DNA of 64,000 nucleotides from Thermoanaerobaculia bacterium (GCA_947259925.1 CAMYOG010000041.1:124001-188000); one strand, 5' to 3'; shown: positions 16,261 to 24,919, counted from the stretch's first letter. Made by a program: numbers and translations. The notes: generated from the letters alone by a model not told the origin.

Positions 16261-17682
16261 CTAGAGCCCGCGCCTCTGGAAGGTCTGGATGACCTGGTAG
16301 GGCCCGCTGGCGCTGAAGATCACCACGCCGGTCCACGGACGCCAGTAGTCGCCGTGGAAGCCTCCTCGCGGATCTCGACGAACCGCCGTCGGGCCGGAGC
16401 CCGAGTTCATATTCTGGTACCAGACGAAGCATTGCACCTCGGCCGCGGTGAGATTCCTGCCCGAGGCACCGATCGGACCCATCTTGCGCTCATAGTCGGC
16501 GCAGGCCGCCGCATAGGTGCTGCCGAAGCCGAGAGTCGAGGGAACCGCCTTGCCGTCCGCGACCCGACTGCGCGGGCCGAAGACCTCGATCCTGCCTCCC
16601 CGGTTCTTGTTCGGCCGAACGATCTGCCTCGAGCCGCCGGTGAGCGGGCTGAGCAGGATCTTCGAGATGCAGACCTGATCCGCGGTGCTGAGGCCACCCG
16701 ACGGGGGTGGTGGCGAGGGTCCTCCGCCGGGCCCGGGGTCGTCGCCGGGATCGTCGGACGGGACGTCCGCGATCGGCGGCTGCCGGAATGCGACGTCGCC
16801 CGCGGTCGAGATCGAGGTGTTGACGAGGGCGTACTCGGGGCCCCCATCGAGACTGCGCAGGCGCGGCATGCTCCGGAACTCGAAGTCGCCCTCCGCCATG
16901 GTACCGATCGGTACGTCCCGACCGATCCCCTTACAGGCCACGAACTCGCCCTGCCTGACACCGCCGGCGAAGCTCACGTCCTGCGTCTCTCCGTCGGGAA
17001 AGGTGAGCCGCACCTTGCCCAGCACGCGACCCTTGTTCCTGTTCTTCTCGGCTTCGCGCTGGTAGCTGAGACAGAGCTGCGGCTCGATGTAGAGGCGGTT
17101 CGCGAACAGGGTCTGGGAGACGCCTAGCGGGTGTCTCTGGGACGCTTTGTCGGGGACGAAGAGAGACCTCGAGCTGTGGATGCGACCCTTGCCGTCGTCT
17201 TCCGCCGGCGTCAGGCCGAGCGGCGCGACCCGCGGCAGGCCGTCCGAGAGGACACCACTCACCTCGGTGAACTGGCCCCTGTTGCCGAAGACCCGCGGCA
17301 TGCCCTTGAGCTCGTAGGTGAACTCGGCCAGGGTGCCGGCCGGTGCGTTCGGCACGGTCTTGCAGATGGCGAGGGCGCTCTCCGAGACGCCGCCCGCGAA
17401 GTTGAGCTCGCTGACCGAGCCGTCGGGCTGAGTGAAGCGACCGGTGGCGACGACCCGACCCTGGCGGGGTCGCTCGCCCTCTCTCTGGTACTGGATACAA
17501 GCGCGCGCCCTCGACAGATCGGTGCCGATGACGAAGCTCTGAGCCAGCTCGGTGGCGTGGGCGAGGTTGCCGTCCGGAGTGCGGGCGGTCGCGGTCGAGT
17601 GGGTCCAGCCGGCCTCTCCGGCCGAGGTCAGTGCGAACGCGAGGACCGGGACTGCGAGGAGTGTGCTCTTCATTCTCGACAT
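16261..17682 (-). CDS. Secreted two-repeat protein of unrecognised family (paralog A)
   Basis: 473 aa, not recognised. It has a signal peptide (LLAVPVLAFALTSAGEAG). Two related blocks of about 125 residues follow (near 25-150 and 165-290). Each contains a Cys near a YQRE, then GRV, PDG, FAGGV, an ICK or CK Cys, GT-AE and MPR. A short Pro/Gly/Asp linker (DDPGDDPGPGGG, PPPPSGG) leads to a C-terminal domain of about 130 residues with DYERK, a WYQNMNSG segment, GPTAVRRD and RGGFHGDYWRP. The paired Cys in each block could form a disulfide. A paralog lies directly upstream on the same strand. AGAAGGA precedes the first ATG. The function is unknown; the layout suggests a cell-surface binding protein. 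Confidence 0.85.
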   Translation of the reverse strand: MSRMKSTLLAVPVLAFALTSAGEAGWTHSTATARTPDGNLAHATELAQSFVIGTDLSRARACIQYQREGERPRQGRVVATGRFTQPDGSVSELNFAGGVSESALAICKTVPNAPAGTLAEFTYELKGMPRVFGNRGQFTEVSGVLSDGLPRVAPLGLTPAEDDGKGRIHSSRSLFVPDKASQRHPLGVSQTLFANRLYIEPQLCLSYQREAEKNRNKGRVLGKVRLTFPDGETQDVSFAGGVRQGEFVACKGIGRDVPIGTMAEGDFEFRSMPRLRSLDGGPEYALVNTSISTAGDVAFRQPPIADVPSDDPGDDPGPGGGPSPPPPSGGLSTADQVCISKILLSPLTGGSRQIVRPNKNRGGRIEVFGPRSRVADGKAVPSTLGFGSTYAAACADYERKMGPIGASGRNLTAAEVQCFVWYQNMNSGSGPTAVRRDPRGGFHGDYWRPWTGVVIFSASGPYQVIQTFQRRGL

Positions 17683-17722
17683 GCAGGTTTTCCTTCTCGT
17701 AGGGGTGTTGCGGCGTGAGAAT

Positions 17723-17745
17723 GCCGGCCAGAGGACTCGGCCGGC
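17723..17745 (-). repeat. Leader hairpin before paralog A
   Basis: GCCGGCC and GGCCGGC arms (7 bp) enclose a 9-base loop, about 40 bases before the start codon of the downstream minus-strand gene. It could be an mRNA leader structure or a second terminator for paralog B. Confidence 0.5.
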
Positions 17746-17805
17746 GGGGGATCTGACTTCGGGCGAGACCCTATCGTCTTGTATTCACGTTCGTCAATGA
17801 AGCCC

Positions 17806-17830
17806 GCCGGGCGCCCCACGGGCGCCCGGC
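17806..17830 (-). terminator. Strong hairpin terminator after paralog B
   Basis: A perfect 11-bp stem (GCCGGGCGCCC / GGGCGCCCGGC) with a CAC loop begins 8 bases after the stop codon of the minus-strand gene at 17838. No long U tract follows, so efficiency is uncertain. Confidence 0.75.
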
Positions 17831-17837
17831 CAGTGGC

Positions 17838-19361
17838 CTACAAGCCCTGATTCTTCAGCCAGTTGAGTGCGCCGCCGAAGGAGGCAAACGGTCCCTGGTG
17901 CTGCGGGCCCCGCCCGGGTCGGAAGTACTCACCGTAATAGCCGCCGGTCCTGGTCCTCCGAACCGAGGTCGGTCCGCCGGCGGTGTTGATGTTGGCGTAC
18001 CACTGCAGGAGCGCGCGATCGCCGGGGCTCAAGAGTCCGCCCTGAGGGCCGAGGCTGCCCTGCTTGCGCTCGTAGTCCGCGACCGCCTGAGCGACGGTGT
18101 TACCGACACCAGCGGTGCTCAGGATCAACCGGTTGGTTCCCGGGATCGCGCGGGTGTTGGGGCCGACCACCTGCCACTTCGCCGGGCTGTCGCCCTTCGA
18201 ACGCCAGAGCTGGACGCCCCTGTGGTTGATCATCAGCTTGGACGCGGCGCGCTGATCCGCCTCGGTGATACTCCCACCACCGCTCGGCGGTGGCGGAGGT
18301 GGCGTCGGCGCCGGACCCGGCGGTGGCGGACTCGGCGGTGGCGGGGTCGGGCTCGGTGCCGGCGGGTCGTCGGTCGGTTCCGGCTCCGGCGGCGGTGGCG
18401 GTGGCGGCGGCTCGCGCAAGACCGCGCCGCCGGCGGTGACGATCGCTCCCGCTATGTCGGCGAAGCCGATGAACTCGCCGTCCATCTTGAGCTTCGGCAG
18501 CCCCTTGAGCTTGAAGTCGAAGTCGACGAACTCCCCGGGCATCAGCTTGCTCGACGCGTCCTTGCAGCGCAGGAACTGATTCTCATCGATGCCGCCCGCG
18601 AACTTGACCCGCTGCACGGTGCCGTCGAGCTTCGAGATCCGGGCGGTGACGACCACCCGGCCCTGGCCCGCGCTCGCCGACGCGTTGCTGTAGGAGACGC
18701 AGAGCGAGGCGCCCTTGCGCTCGGCGGCGATCAGCAGGGTCTCGGTACGGCTCTTGGGATGCTTCTGGCTCTCCTGCTCCGCCTGGAAGATCGAGCGCGA
18801 AGACCGGAACCAGGGTGAGCCCTGTTCGGGGAGCAGGCCGTAGGGCGCTGGGCCTTTCGCCGGCACGAAGCCGAGCGGTGCGTCCTGTCCGAGGGTGGGA
18901 GCTCCGAGGCTCGAGACGATTGAGCTGATCTCGGCGAACTCGATTCGCGACCCGGTGTTTCTCAGGCGGGGGAAGTTCCGGAACTCGTGCTCGAACAGGA
19001 AGGTCGTCCTCGCGGGCACGACCCGCTTGAGCTTCTTGCAGTTGAGCAGGGTGTTGTTCTTGACCCCGGTGATGAAGTTGATCCGCTCCTCGCTGCCGTC
19101 GGGGTAGCTCGCCAGGACCCGGGAGAAGACCCGGCCCTGACCGCCCTTGCCGACGTTGCTGGTGTATCCAACACAGACGTTCGGTCTGGCTACGTTGGCC
19201 TGCGTGACCACCATCTGGGCGATCGCTCCGGGGTGCTTCTCGGTCTCCTCCTGGGCCTGGACGACCGCGTTGGCGTAGTGCAGCCAGCCAGCGTCTGCGG
19301 TCGGCATCGCGACCACCGCGAGCAGGCCTGCGGCCAGTAGAGTGCTCCTAGTCCGTGTCAT
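17838..19361 (-). CDS. Secreted two-repeat protein of unrecognised family (paralog B)
   Basis: 507 aa, clearly paralogous to the gene downstream. Signal peptide (LLAAGLLAVVAMPTADAG). Repeat 1 (about 25-160) contains VCVGY, GQGRV, YPDG, INFITGV, NCK and FPRL; repeat 2 (about 185-310) contains LCVSY, GQGRV, LDG, VKFAGGI, RCK and LPKL. A long Pro-rich linker of about 45 residues (PPPPPPPPEPEP and similar) follows, then the shared C-terminal domain (DYERKQGSLG, LQWYANINTAGGPTSVRR, GGYYGEYFRP). The linker is much longer than in paralog A. AGGAGG lies about 11 bases before the ATG. Its terminator separates it from paralog A, so each has its own transcript. Function unknown. Confidence 0.85.
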   Translation of the reverse strand: MTRTRSTLLAAGLLAVVAMPTADAGWLHYANAVVQAQEETEKHPGAIAQMVVTQANVARPNVCVGYTSNVGKGGQGRVFSRVLASYPDGSEERINFITGVKNNTLLNCKKLKRVVPARTTFLFEHEFRNFPRLRNTGSRIEFAEISSIVSSLGAPTLGQDAPLGFVPAKGPAPYGLLPEQGSPWFRSSRSIFQAEQESQKHPKSRTETLLIAAERKGASLCVSYSNASASAGQGRVVVTARISKLDGTVQRVKFAGGIDENQFLRCKDASSKLMPGEFVDFDFKLKGLPKLKMDGEFIGFADIAGAIVTAGGAVLREPPPPPPPPEPEPTDDPPAPSPTPPPPSPPPPGPAPTPPPPPPSGGGSITEADQRAASKLMINHRGVQLWRSKGDSPAKWQVVGPNTRAIPGTNRLILSTAGVGNTVAQAVADYERKQGSLGPQGGLLSPGDRALLQWYANINTAGGPTSVRRTRTGGYYGEYFRPGRGPQHQGPFASFGGALNWLKNQGL

Positions 19362-19385
19362 GCGTAAACCCGCCTCCTGAGCGTT

Positions 19386-19405
19386 GGAGCAGACGCCGCT
19401 GCTCC
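19386..19405 (-). repeat. Leader hairpin before paralog B
   Basis: GGAGCAG/CTGCTCC arms (7 bp) with a 6-base loop sit just upstream of the AGGAGG ribosome site. Paralog A has a different hairpin in a comparable place. Confidence 0.5.
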
Positions 19406-19450
19406 GAATCGCTCCCTTTGTCTTGCGCTTCTTATCCGATGTGAGTTCAG

Positions 19451-19474
19451 TGAGGGGTTGGTCTCAACCTCTCA
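19451..19474 (-). terminator. Possible terminator after recQ
   Basis: Ten-base arms TGAGGGGTTG / CAACCTCTCA with a 4-base loop and one mismatch (A-C on the minus-strand RNA, G-U on the plus). It lies 27 bases past the recQ stop. No U tract follows on the minus strand. Confidence 0.35.
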
Positions 19475-19500
19475 GTTTACGGCCGTCCCTGCCGGGGCTA

Positions 19501-21315
19501 TCAGCCGTGCTCCGCGATAACGCGCAGGAATATATCACCATAGCGCTCAAGTTTCTTCCGCCCGACTCCGGAGAGGGTCGAAAGGGCCTCCGGAGTCGCC
19601 GGCCGCTCGAGCGCCATCTCGATCAGGGTGCGGTCGTGGAAGATGACGTACGGTGGTACCCGTCGCGCGCGAGCGGTCGCCAGTCGAACGGCTCGGAGCG
19701 CCTCGAAGAGCTCGCGGTCGAGCGACGACTCGAGGACCCCTTCGAGCGAGTCACCACGGGCTCGCTTCGGCGTTGCGCGAGTCGGGATCGGATCGCGCCG
19801 CAGCCGCACCGTCTGCTCACCGCGCAGGGTCGGCCGGGCCGTGTCGGTGAGCGACAGGCCGCCGTGCTCGGGATCTACCCGCAACATGCCGCCGGCCACC
19901 AGCTGGCGGTAGACGCTCATCCAGCCCTTGCGATCGAGCTCGTCGCCGATACCGTAGGTCGAGATGCCGCCGTGACCGTTGCGAGCGATCCTGGCGTCGT
20001 CGCTTCCGATCAGCACGTCGGCCAGGTAGGCCGCTCCGAAGCGCTCACCGGTGCGGTAGACGTTCGAGAGCGCCTTCTGGGCCGCCACGGTCCCGTCCCA
20101 GCTCTCGACCGGTGTCTCGCAGGTGTCGCAGTTGCCGCAGGCGTCCGGTGGCTCTTCACCGAAGGTGCGGAGCAGGACGGCGCGCCGGCACTCGACCGTC
20201 TCGCAGTAACCGAGGAGCGCGTTGAGCTTGAGCTGCTCGATCCGCTTCCGTTCAGCAGGGGCGTCGGAGCGCTCGACCATCTGACGGATGAACGCCGCGT
20301 CGCCGTAGCCGTAGGTCATCCAGGCGTCGGCGGGGAGGCCGTCGCGCCCGGCGCGCCCGGTCTCCTGGTAGTACGCCTCGACGCTCTTCGGCAGGTCGAG
20401 ATGCGCCACGAATCGCACGTCGGGCTTGTCGATGCCCATCCCGAAGGCGATGGTAGCGACCATCACCAGGCCGTCCTCGCGGATGAAGCGCTGCTGGTGC
20501 TCCGTCCGCGCCTCCTTCGTCATGCCGGCGTGGTAGGGGAGCGCCGCCACCCCCTCGGCGGCGAGGAGCTCGGCCGTCCTTTCGACCTTCTTGCGGCTCA
20601 TGCAGTAGACGATGCCGCTCTCGCCGTGGTGCCGGCCGTGGATGAACTTCAGGAGCTGGCGGCGGCCGTTGGTCTTGGCGACCACCTCGTAGCGAATGTT
20701 CGGACGGTCGAAGCCGGAGACGAAGAGTCCGGCGTCGGGAAGATCCAGGTGCTCGAGTACCTCGCGCCGGGTGGGGCCGTCGGCGGTCGCGGTGAGGGCG
20801 ATCCTCGGGACCTCCGGGAACCGCCGATGCAAGAGGTCGAGCTGCCGGTACTCGGGCCGGAAGTCGTGGCCCCACTGACTGACGCAGTGGGCCTCGTCGA
20901 TGGCGAAGAGGGCGATCGGGGTGCGATCGAGCAGCTCCAGGAAGCCGTCGGTCGCGAGTCGCTCGGGAGCGACGTACAGCAGATCGTACCGGCCTTCGGT
21001 AACCCCGAGCTCGATCGCCCGCGAGTCCTCGGGCGTCAGTGTCGAGTTGAGAAACGCGGCGCGCACGCCGACCTCGCGCAGCGCCTGGACCTGGTCCTGC
21101 ATCAGCGAGATCAATGGCGAGATCACGACCGCTGTCCCCGCCCGGAGCAGAGCCGGAATCTGGTAACAGAGGCTCTTGCCGCCGCCGGTCGGCATCAGCA
21201 CCAGGGCGTCGCCACCGCCCATGACGTGCTCAATGATCTCCTGCTGCCGACCCCGAAAGGAGTCGTATCCGAAGACCTGGCGAAGAACGCTGTGGTGGGT
21301 GTCCGGGCTTGCCAT
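19501..21315 (-). CDS. recQ: ATP-dependent DNA helicase RecQ
   Basis: 604 aa from the ATG at 21315. An upstream in-frame ATG at 21360 is rejected because a TAGAAT -10 element (21330-21335) lies between the two. RecQ is a 3'-5' helicase of recombination and replication-fork repair. Seen in order: SFRGRQQEII, Walker A MPTGGGKSLCYQ, DEAH box (AIDEAHCVSQWGHDFRPEY, the RecQ aromatic loop), QETGRAGRDGLPA (motif VI), zinc-binding Cys (CETVECRR, CGNCDTC), the winged helix, and a C-terminal HRDC domain with LSTLSGVGRKKLERYG. All catalytic residues are intact. A single gene, terminating toward the two-repeat gene. Confidence 0.96.
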   Translation of the reverse strand: MASPDTHHSVLRQVFGYDSFRGRQQEIIEHVMGGGDALVLMPTGGGKSLCYQIPALLRAGTAVVISPLISLMQDQVQALREVGVRAAFLNSTLTPEDSRAIELGVTEGRYDLLYVAPERLATDGFLELLDRTPIALFAIDEAHCVSQWGHDFRPEYRQLDLLHRRFPEVPRIALTATADGPTRREVLEHLDLPDAGLFVSGFDRPNIRYEVVAKTNGRRQLLKFIHGRHHGESGIVYCMSRKKVERTAELLAAEGVAALPYHAGMTKEARTEHQQRFIREDGLVMVATIAFGMGIDKPDVRFVAHLDLPKSVEAYYQETGRAGRDGLPADAWMTYGYGDAAFIRQMVERSDAPAERKRIEQLKLNALLGYCETVECRRAVLLRTFGEEPPDACGNCDTCETPVESWDGTVAAQKALSNVYRTGERFGAAYLADVLIGSDDARIARNGHGGISTYGIGDELDRKGWMSVYRQLVAGGMLRVDPEHGGLSLTDTARPTLRGEQTVRLRRDPIPTRATPKRARGDSLEGVLESSLDRELFEALRAVRLATARARRVPPYVIFHDRTLIEMALERPATPEALSTLSGVGRKKLERYGDIFLRVIAEHG

Positions 21316-21329
21316 CCTGTTCGGCGCGG

Positions 21330-21335
21330 ATTCTA
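21330..21335 (-). promoter_or_regulatory. Candidate -10 element (TAGAAT) for recQ
   Basis: TAGAAT on the minus strand lies 14 bases before the ATG at 21315. It would place the transcription start inside the longer alternative frame, and so decides the start codon. Confidence 0.45.
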
Positions 21336-21397
21336 GTCGCAGCCGCCGCCCTGCATCCATGGACGGAGGCCGGCTTCGTCGCCTGCCCCGGCGTTCG

Positions 21398-23704
21398 CTA
21401 GAACGAGACTCGCACCGACAGACTGATATCGCGCCCCGGTAGCGGTACCCGGTCCTTGAGGAACGAGACGTGATTGCGGGCGTCTTCGTCGGTCAGGTTG
21501 CGTCCCCGAAGCATCAGATCGTAGATCGTCTTGGCGGTGAAGAACCGATAGCCGACGCTGGCGTTGACCATCGTGTAGCCGGGGGTCGGGGTCTCGGTCG
21601 GACTCACCCGATCCTGCCGGGCGACGTCGATCACCTCGACCCGCCCGTTCCAGCGGTCGCTCCGGTAGTGGAGCCCGGTACCGAGGCGCCAGGGAGGGAT
21701 CCGCGGCAGGTTCGACCCGTCGCTGAGCTCGGCCCGGACCAGGTCTCCGAACAGATCGAGACCGAGATGCTGATGGCTCTCCTGCCAGAGACCGACCTGT
21801 GCCTGCACTTCGACGCCCTCGAATTCGGCGTCGGACTGGCTGTAGACGAGGACCGGTAGGCCGTCCTCCTCGTCACCGGTGAACTCCTGGAAGATGTAGT
21901 CCGAGAAGTCGGTCTTGAACAGGGTGAGGTCGCCGGTGAACCGGCCGCTCACCTTGCGCAGGGAGAGGTCGAGACCCAGGCTGGCCTCCTCGCCGAGGCT
22001 CGGGTTACCGATCTCGAACGCCTGGGTGGCGAAGTGTGGACCCTCGGAATAGAGCTCCTCGCCGTTGGGGAACTTGATCGACCGGGCGAGCGAGACCGCC
22101 ACCGACCATACCTCGCTGGCGTCCCACACCAGCCCGAACGATGCGCTCAGCCCATCGAAGGATCGGCTCGGGAGCCCGGCGATCGTGTCGTTCTCCTGAA
22201 TCTCGATGCGGGCGCCGAACTGATAGCTGAGGTTGCCACGGCTCAGCTCCTGAAAGGTGAAGAGCGCCAGGTTGAGCGAGTCGTTAGGGGGGATGAACGC
22301 CTCCTCGCCGATCGATTCGAGCTCCCGGTTGCGGATCTGCAGTCCGACCGAGCCGCTGTGGCGCTCGCGAGCTCGCTGCACGAGCTCGAGCCGGACCTCG
22401 TAGGCGTCGTTGAAGAACATGGTCCCGACCTCACCGCTCGGCTCGATCTCGTCGTGCTCGTAGTCGACGATCCCGAACCGGGCCTTGAGGCCCTGGAAAG
22501 GACCGAGCGGCCTGAAGATCTCGCTGTGGAGATCGAACCGCAGGCGCTCCATGTCGATTCGAATGCCACCCTCCTCGTCTCCCTCCGCCGATTCCTCGCC
22601 CTCTTCCTCGCCATCGTGGCCCTCTTCACCGCCCGGTACACCGTAGTCGGACACGTAGCCGGAGATCGAAGCGCCGAGGAACCCGCTTTCGAAGAACCGG
22701 CTCACGCCGAGCCCGATCGAGCTGGTCTCGAGATCACTGTTGGAGACCCGGCCGAATTCTGCCGGCTCCCCCTCTTCGGCCTCGTTGTCGTGGTCCTCGT
22801 CGGGGTCCGGGACCGCGGCGAAGCCGGGGATCTCGTAGTCGTCGGTCTCTCGCGCCAGACCGTGCAGGTGCCAGCCCCAGTCGCCCGTGGTCCCCTCCAG
22901 ACTGAGCGCGCCCATCCGCTCGTCGTTGACCGAGCCGCCACGCAGATCGACAGAGCCGCCGATCGGTGCTGCGGATCTGACGCTCGGGATCAGGCCGTCG
23001 ATGACGTTGACCACGCCTCCAATGGCACTCGAGCCGTAGAGCAGCGTCGCCGGACCGCGCAGCACCTCGATGCGCTCGGCGTGGGCGGGCTCAATCGCCA
23101 CGTTGTGATCGGGGCTGGCGCTCGACGCGTCGCCGGCGTCGATGCCGGTCTCGAGCATGCGCACCCGATCCCCCCCCAGCCCGCGGATGACCGGTCGGCT
23201 CGCACCGGGACCGAAGAAGGTGGAGTTGACGCCGGGCTCGTTCGCCAGCGTCTCGCCGATCGACGGCTGCAGACGGGCCCGTAGCTCGTCGCCCGAAAGA
23301 ACGTTCGACGGGTTCGCGACGTCGAGCTGACTCCGCTCGACGGCGCTGCCGGTCACCAGGATCTCTTCCTTGTGGGCGACGTTCTCGAGCGCGATCTCGA
23401 TCTCGAGCGCCTCGCCGGCGGCGACCGTGATCGCCTCCACCCAGCGGCCGTGTCGCAGACTGACGACCTCGAGCAGGTAGTCGCCCGCCGGAACGTCTTC
23501 GAACTCGAAGCGGCCCTCGGCGTCGGCGCTCACCCGGCGCCGCAACTGGACGAGAGTGGCCTCGGCGTCGGACGCTGGCTCCCCTTCCGCGGTCACGGCG
23601 CGCCCGCTGACACTGCCGGCCTCCGTGGCCGGTGCGGCCGAAACCGTCAGGCACTGGACCACCAGACCCAGGATCAGGCCAATCACAACTTCTTTGTATG
23701 GCAT
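21398..23704 (-). CDS. TonB-dependent receptor, ZnuD-like (probable zinc/metal uptake)
   Basis: 768 aa from ATG 23704 (GGGGG ribosome site 7 bases upstream), with a signal peptide (VVIGLILGLVVQCLTVSAAP). An N-terminal carboxypeptidase-regulatory-like beta domain (VSGRAVTAEGEPASDAE) precedes the plug (VLSGDELRARL, VIRGLGGDRVRML, RIEVLRGPATLLYGSSAIGG) and a 22-strand barrel ending in an aromatic (LSVRVSF). Extracellular loops are unusually rich in Asp, Glu and His (DEDHDNEAEEGEP; GEEGHDGEEEGEE), with SDYGVPG between them, as in ZnuD zinc receptors. The small exported protein upstream has a CxxC and several His, which fits metal handling. No Zur box was identified. Another metal is possible. Confidence 0.88.
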   Translation of the reverse strand: MPYKEVVIGLILGLVVQCLTVSAAPATEAGSVSGRAVTAEGEPASDAEATLVQLRRRVSADAEGRFEFEDVPAGDYLLEVVSLRHGRWVEAITVAAGEALEIEIALENVAHKEEILVTGSAVERSQLDVANPSNVLSGDELRARLQPSIGETLANEPGVNSTFFGPGASRPVIRGLGGDRVRMLETGIDAGDASSASPDHNVAIEPAHAERIEVLRGPATLLYGSSAIGGVVNVIDGLIPSVRSAAPIGGSVDLRGGSVNDERMGALSLEGTTGDWGWHLHGLARETDDYEIPGFAAVPDPDEDHDNEAEEGEPAEFGRVSNSDLETSSIGLGVSRFFESGFLGASISGYVSDYGVPGGEEGHDGEEEGEESAEGDEEGGIRIDMERLRFDLHSEIFRPLGPFQGLKARFGIVDYEHDEIEPSGEVGTMFFNDAYEVRLELVQRARERHSGSVGLQIRNRELESIGEEAFIPPNDSLNLALFTFQELSRGNLSYQFGARIEIQENDTIAGLPSRSFDGLSASFGLVWDASEVWSVAVSLARSIKFPNGEELYSEGPHFATQAFEIGNPSLGEEASLGLDLSLRKVSGRFTGDLTLFKTDFSDYIFQEFTGDEEDGLPVLVYSQSDAEFEGVEVQAQVGLWQESHQHLGLDLFGDLVRAELSDGSNLPRIPPWRLGTGLHYRSDRWNGRVEVIDVARQDRVSPTETPTPGYTMVNASVGYRFFTAKTIYDLMLRGRNLTDEDARNHVSFLKDRVPLPGRDISLSVRVSF

Positions 23705-23841
23705 CTGCTTTACCCCCGGCGCCTCGTGACGCCGTCCTCCAACTCTTCTGACTCCTCTGCGGCTGCAACGCACACGCGCCACGCCTTCGTCGGTAGAGCC
23801 GGCCTCCCTCCACGAGGCGTCGGCTCGGTGGACGGCTGGAA

Positions 23842-24204
23842 TCAGGCGGCCGGAGGAGCTCGGCCGAGGATCGAGTGAAGCTCGTCGCGGCGGTAATGGC
23901 GGTCGTATCCAGGCCTTGCGACGCTGGAGAGCACTGGTCCATGAGGGCTCGAGTCGATCCAAGCGACTTGGCGCGAAGACGACTGACGCAGCGCGCAGGC
24001 GACGCAGGCCTCGTCGCCCAGGCTGGTCGCCGATTCGACGTGCTCATCCGAGACCGGACGCTCGTGGCCCGCGGCAAAGCGCGGGGTCCCGGTCTGGTCG
24101 GGCTCGAAGGCGTGATCGTCGGCGTGCTCGACGGCAGAGCCAAAGCTCGACATCGTCACCAGCAGCAGCGCGAGAAGCGTGATCGATCGTCGCGAGTTCC
24201 TCAC
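23842..24204 (-). CDS. Small exported His/Cys-containing protein (DUF2946-like)
   Basis: 120 aa from the GTG at 24204, chosen because a TAAGAT hexamer ends 7 bases before it. An N-terminal hydrophobic segment (ITLLALLLVTMSS) suggests export. The mature part has dispersed His and acidic residues (EHADDHAFEP, GHERPVSDEHVE) and ACVACALRQ. This resembles short DUF2946-type proteins often found next to copper or zinc receptor genes. It lies upstream of the TonB receptor on the same strand with a 137-base gap, so it may be in the same transcript. A role as a periplasmic metal-binding accessory is inference. Confidence 0.6.
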   Translation of the reverse strand: MRNSRRSITLLALLLVTMSSFGSAVEHADDHAFEPDQTGTPRFAAGHERPVSDEHVESATSLGDEACVACALRQSSSRQVAWIDSSPHGPVLSSVARPGYDRHYRRDELHSILGRAPPAA

Positions 24205-24211
24205 TCCGTTT

Positions 24212-24217
24212 ATCTTA
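24212..24217 (-). promoter_or_regulatory. Candidate -10 element (TAAGAT) for the metal-receptor locus
   Basis: TAAGAT on the minus strand ends 7 bases before the GTG at 24204, with no ribosome site between them. It supports that start codon and a leaderless message. Confidence 0.4.
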
Positions 24218-24311
24218 CGTAGCCGTTTCCGAGGCCGCAACCGAAGAGTTCACCGGTGGTATCGTGCGGTCCGCGAAACGTCTGGCCGGCGGTTCGAGTA
24301 GGGAAGACAGC

Positions 24312-24890
24312 ATGAAACGACTAGTGGTCGGAATCTCTGGTGCGAGCGGTGCGATCTACGGGATCCGCCTGCTCGAGGTCGTGCGCAACGTTGCGGGAGT
24401 GGAGACCCATCTGGTGATGACCCCAGCGGCCAGGCGGACGATCGTGCTCGAGACCGACAACACCCCGGACCAGGTCGCTGCCCTGGCGGACGAGACGTAC
24501 GGCGCCGCGGACGTCGCGGCCTCGATCTCGTCCGGCTCGTTCCAGACTGTCGGCATGGTGGTGATCCCAGCGACCATCAAGACGCTCTCCGGAATCGCCA
24601 ACTGCTATGCCGACAACCTTCTGCAGCGGGCGGCCGACGTGACCCTCAAGGACGGTCGCAAGCTGGTCCTGGTGCTGAGGGAGACCCCGCTCCACCTCGG
24701 ACACGTGCGCCTGATGGCCCAGGCGATCGAGATGGGTGCGACCGTCGTACCGCCGGTTCCCGCCTTCTATCACCGGCCGGCGACCGTCGACGACATCGTC
24801 AACCAGACGGTGAATCGCGTGCTCGACCTGTTCGGTATCGAGCTCTCCGACGACCTCTTCGAGCGCTGGCGGACGCCGGCCAAAGAGTGA
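24312..24890 (+). CDS. ubiX: Flavin prenyltransferase UbiX
   Basis: 192 aa from the ATG at 24312, preceded by a purine-rich GTAGGGAAG site; the longer upstream frame is not homologous. UbiX joins dimethylallyl phosphate to FMN to make the prenylated flavin used by UbiD decarboxylases. Family signatures: GISGASGAIYGIRLLE (flavin-binding start), ISSGSFQTVGMVVIPATIKTLSGIA, and the C-terminal LVLVLRETPLHLGHVRLM with AGA-like MGATVVPPVPAFYH. Length is normal. No ubiD lies in the window, so the partner must be elsewhere. A GC hairpin follows the gene. Confidence 0.95.
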   Translation: MKRLVVGISGASGAIYGIRLLEVVRNVAGVETHLVMTPAARRTIVLETDNTPDQVAALADETYGAADVAASISSGSFQTVGMVVIPATIKTLSGIANCYADNLLQRAADVTLKDGRKLVLVLRETPLHLGHVRLMAQAIEMGATVVPPVPAFYHRPATVDDIVNQTVNRVLDLFGIELSDDLFERWRTPAKE

Positions 24891-24901
24891 GGTCCCGGCC
24901 T

Positions 24902-24919
24902 GGGGCGGTCGAGCGCCCC
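24902..24919 (+). terminator. Probable terminator after ubiX
   Basis: GGGGCG/CGCCCC stem (6 bp) with a GTCGAG loop, followed by the pyrimidine run TCTCTCCCT, 11 bases past the ubiX stop codon. Confidence 0.55.

Noticed and set aside
19384-21336. 650-codon plus-strand frame opposite recQ
   Set aside because: RecQ on the other strand has every catalytic motif; the antisense product has none.
21316-21360. Longer N-terminus for recQ from the ATG at 21360
   Set aside because: A TAGAAT -10 candidate at 21330 falls inside the extension, and RecQ homology begins after the ATG at 21315.
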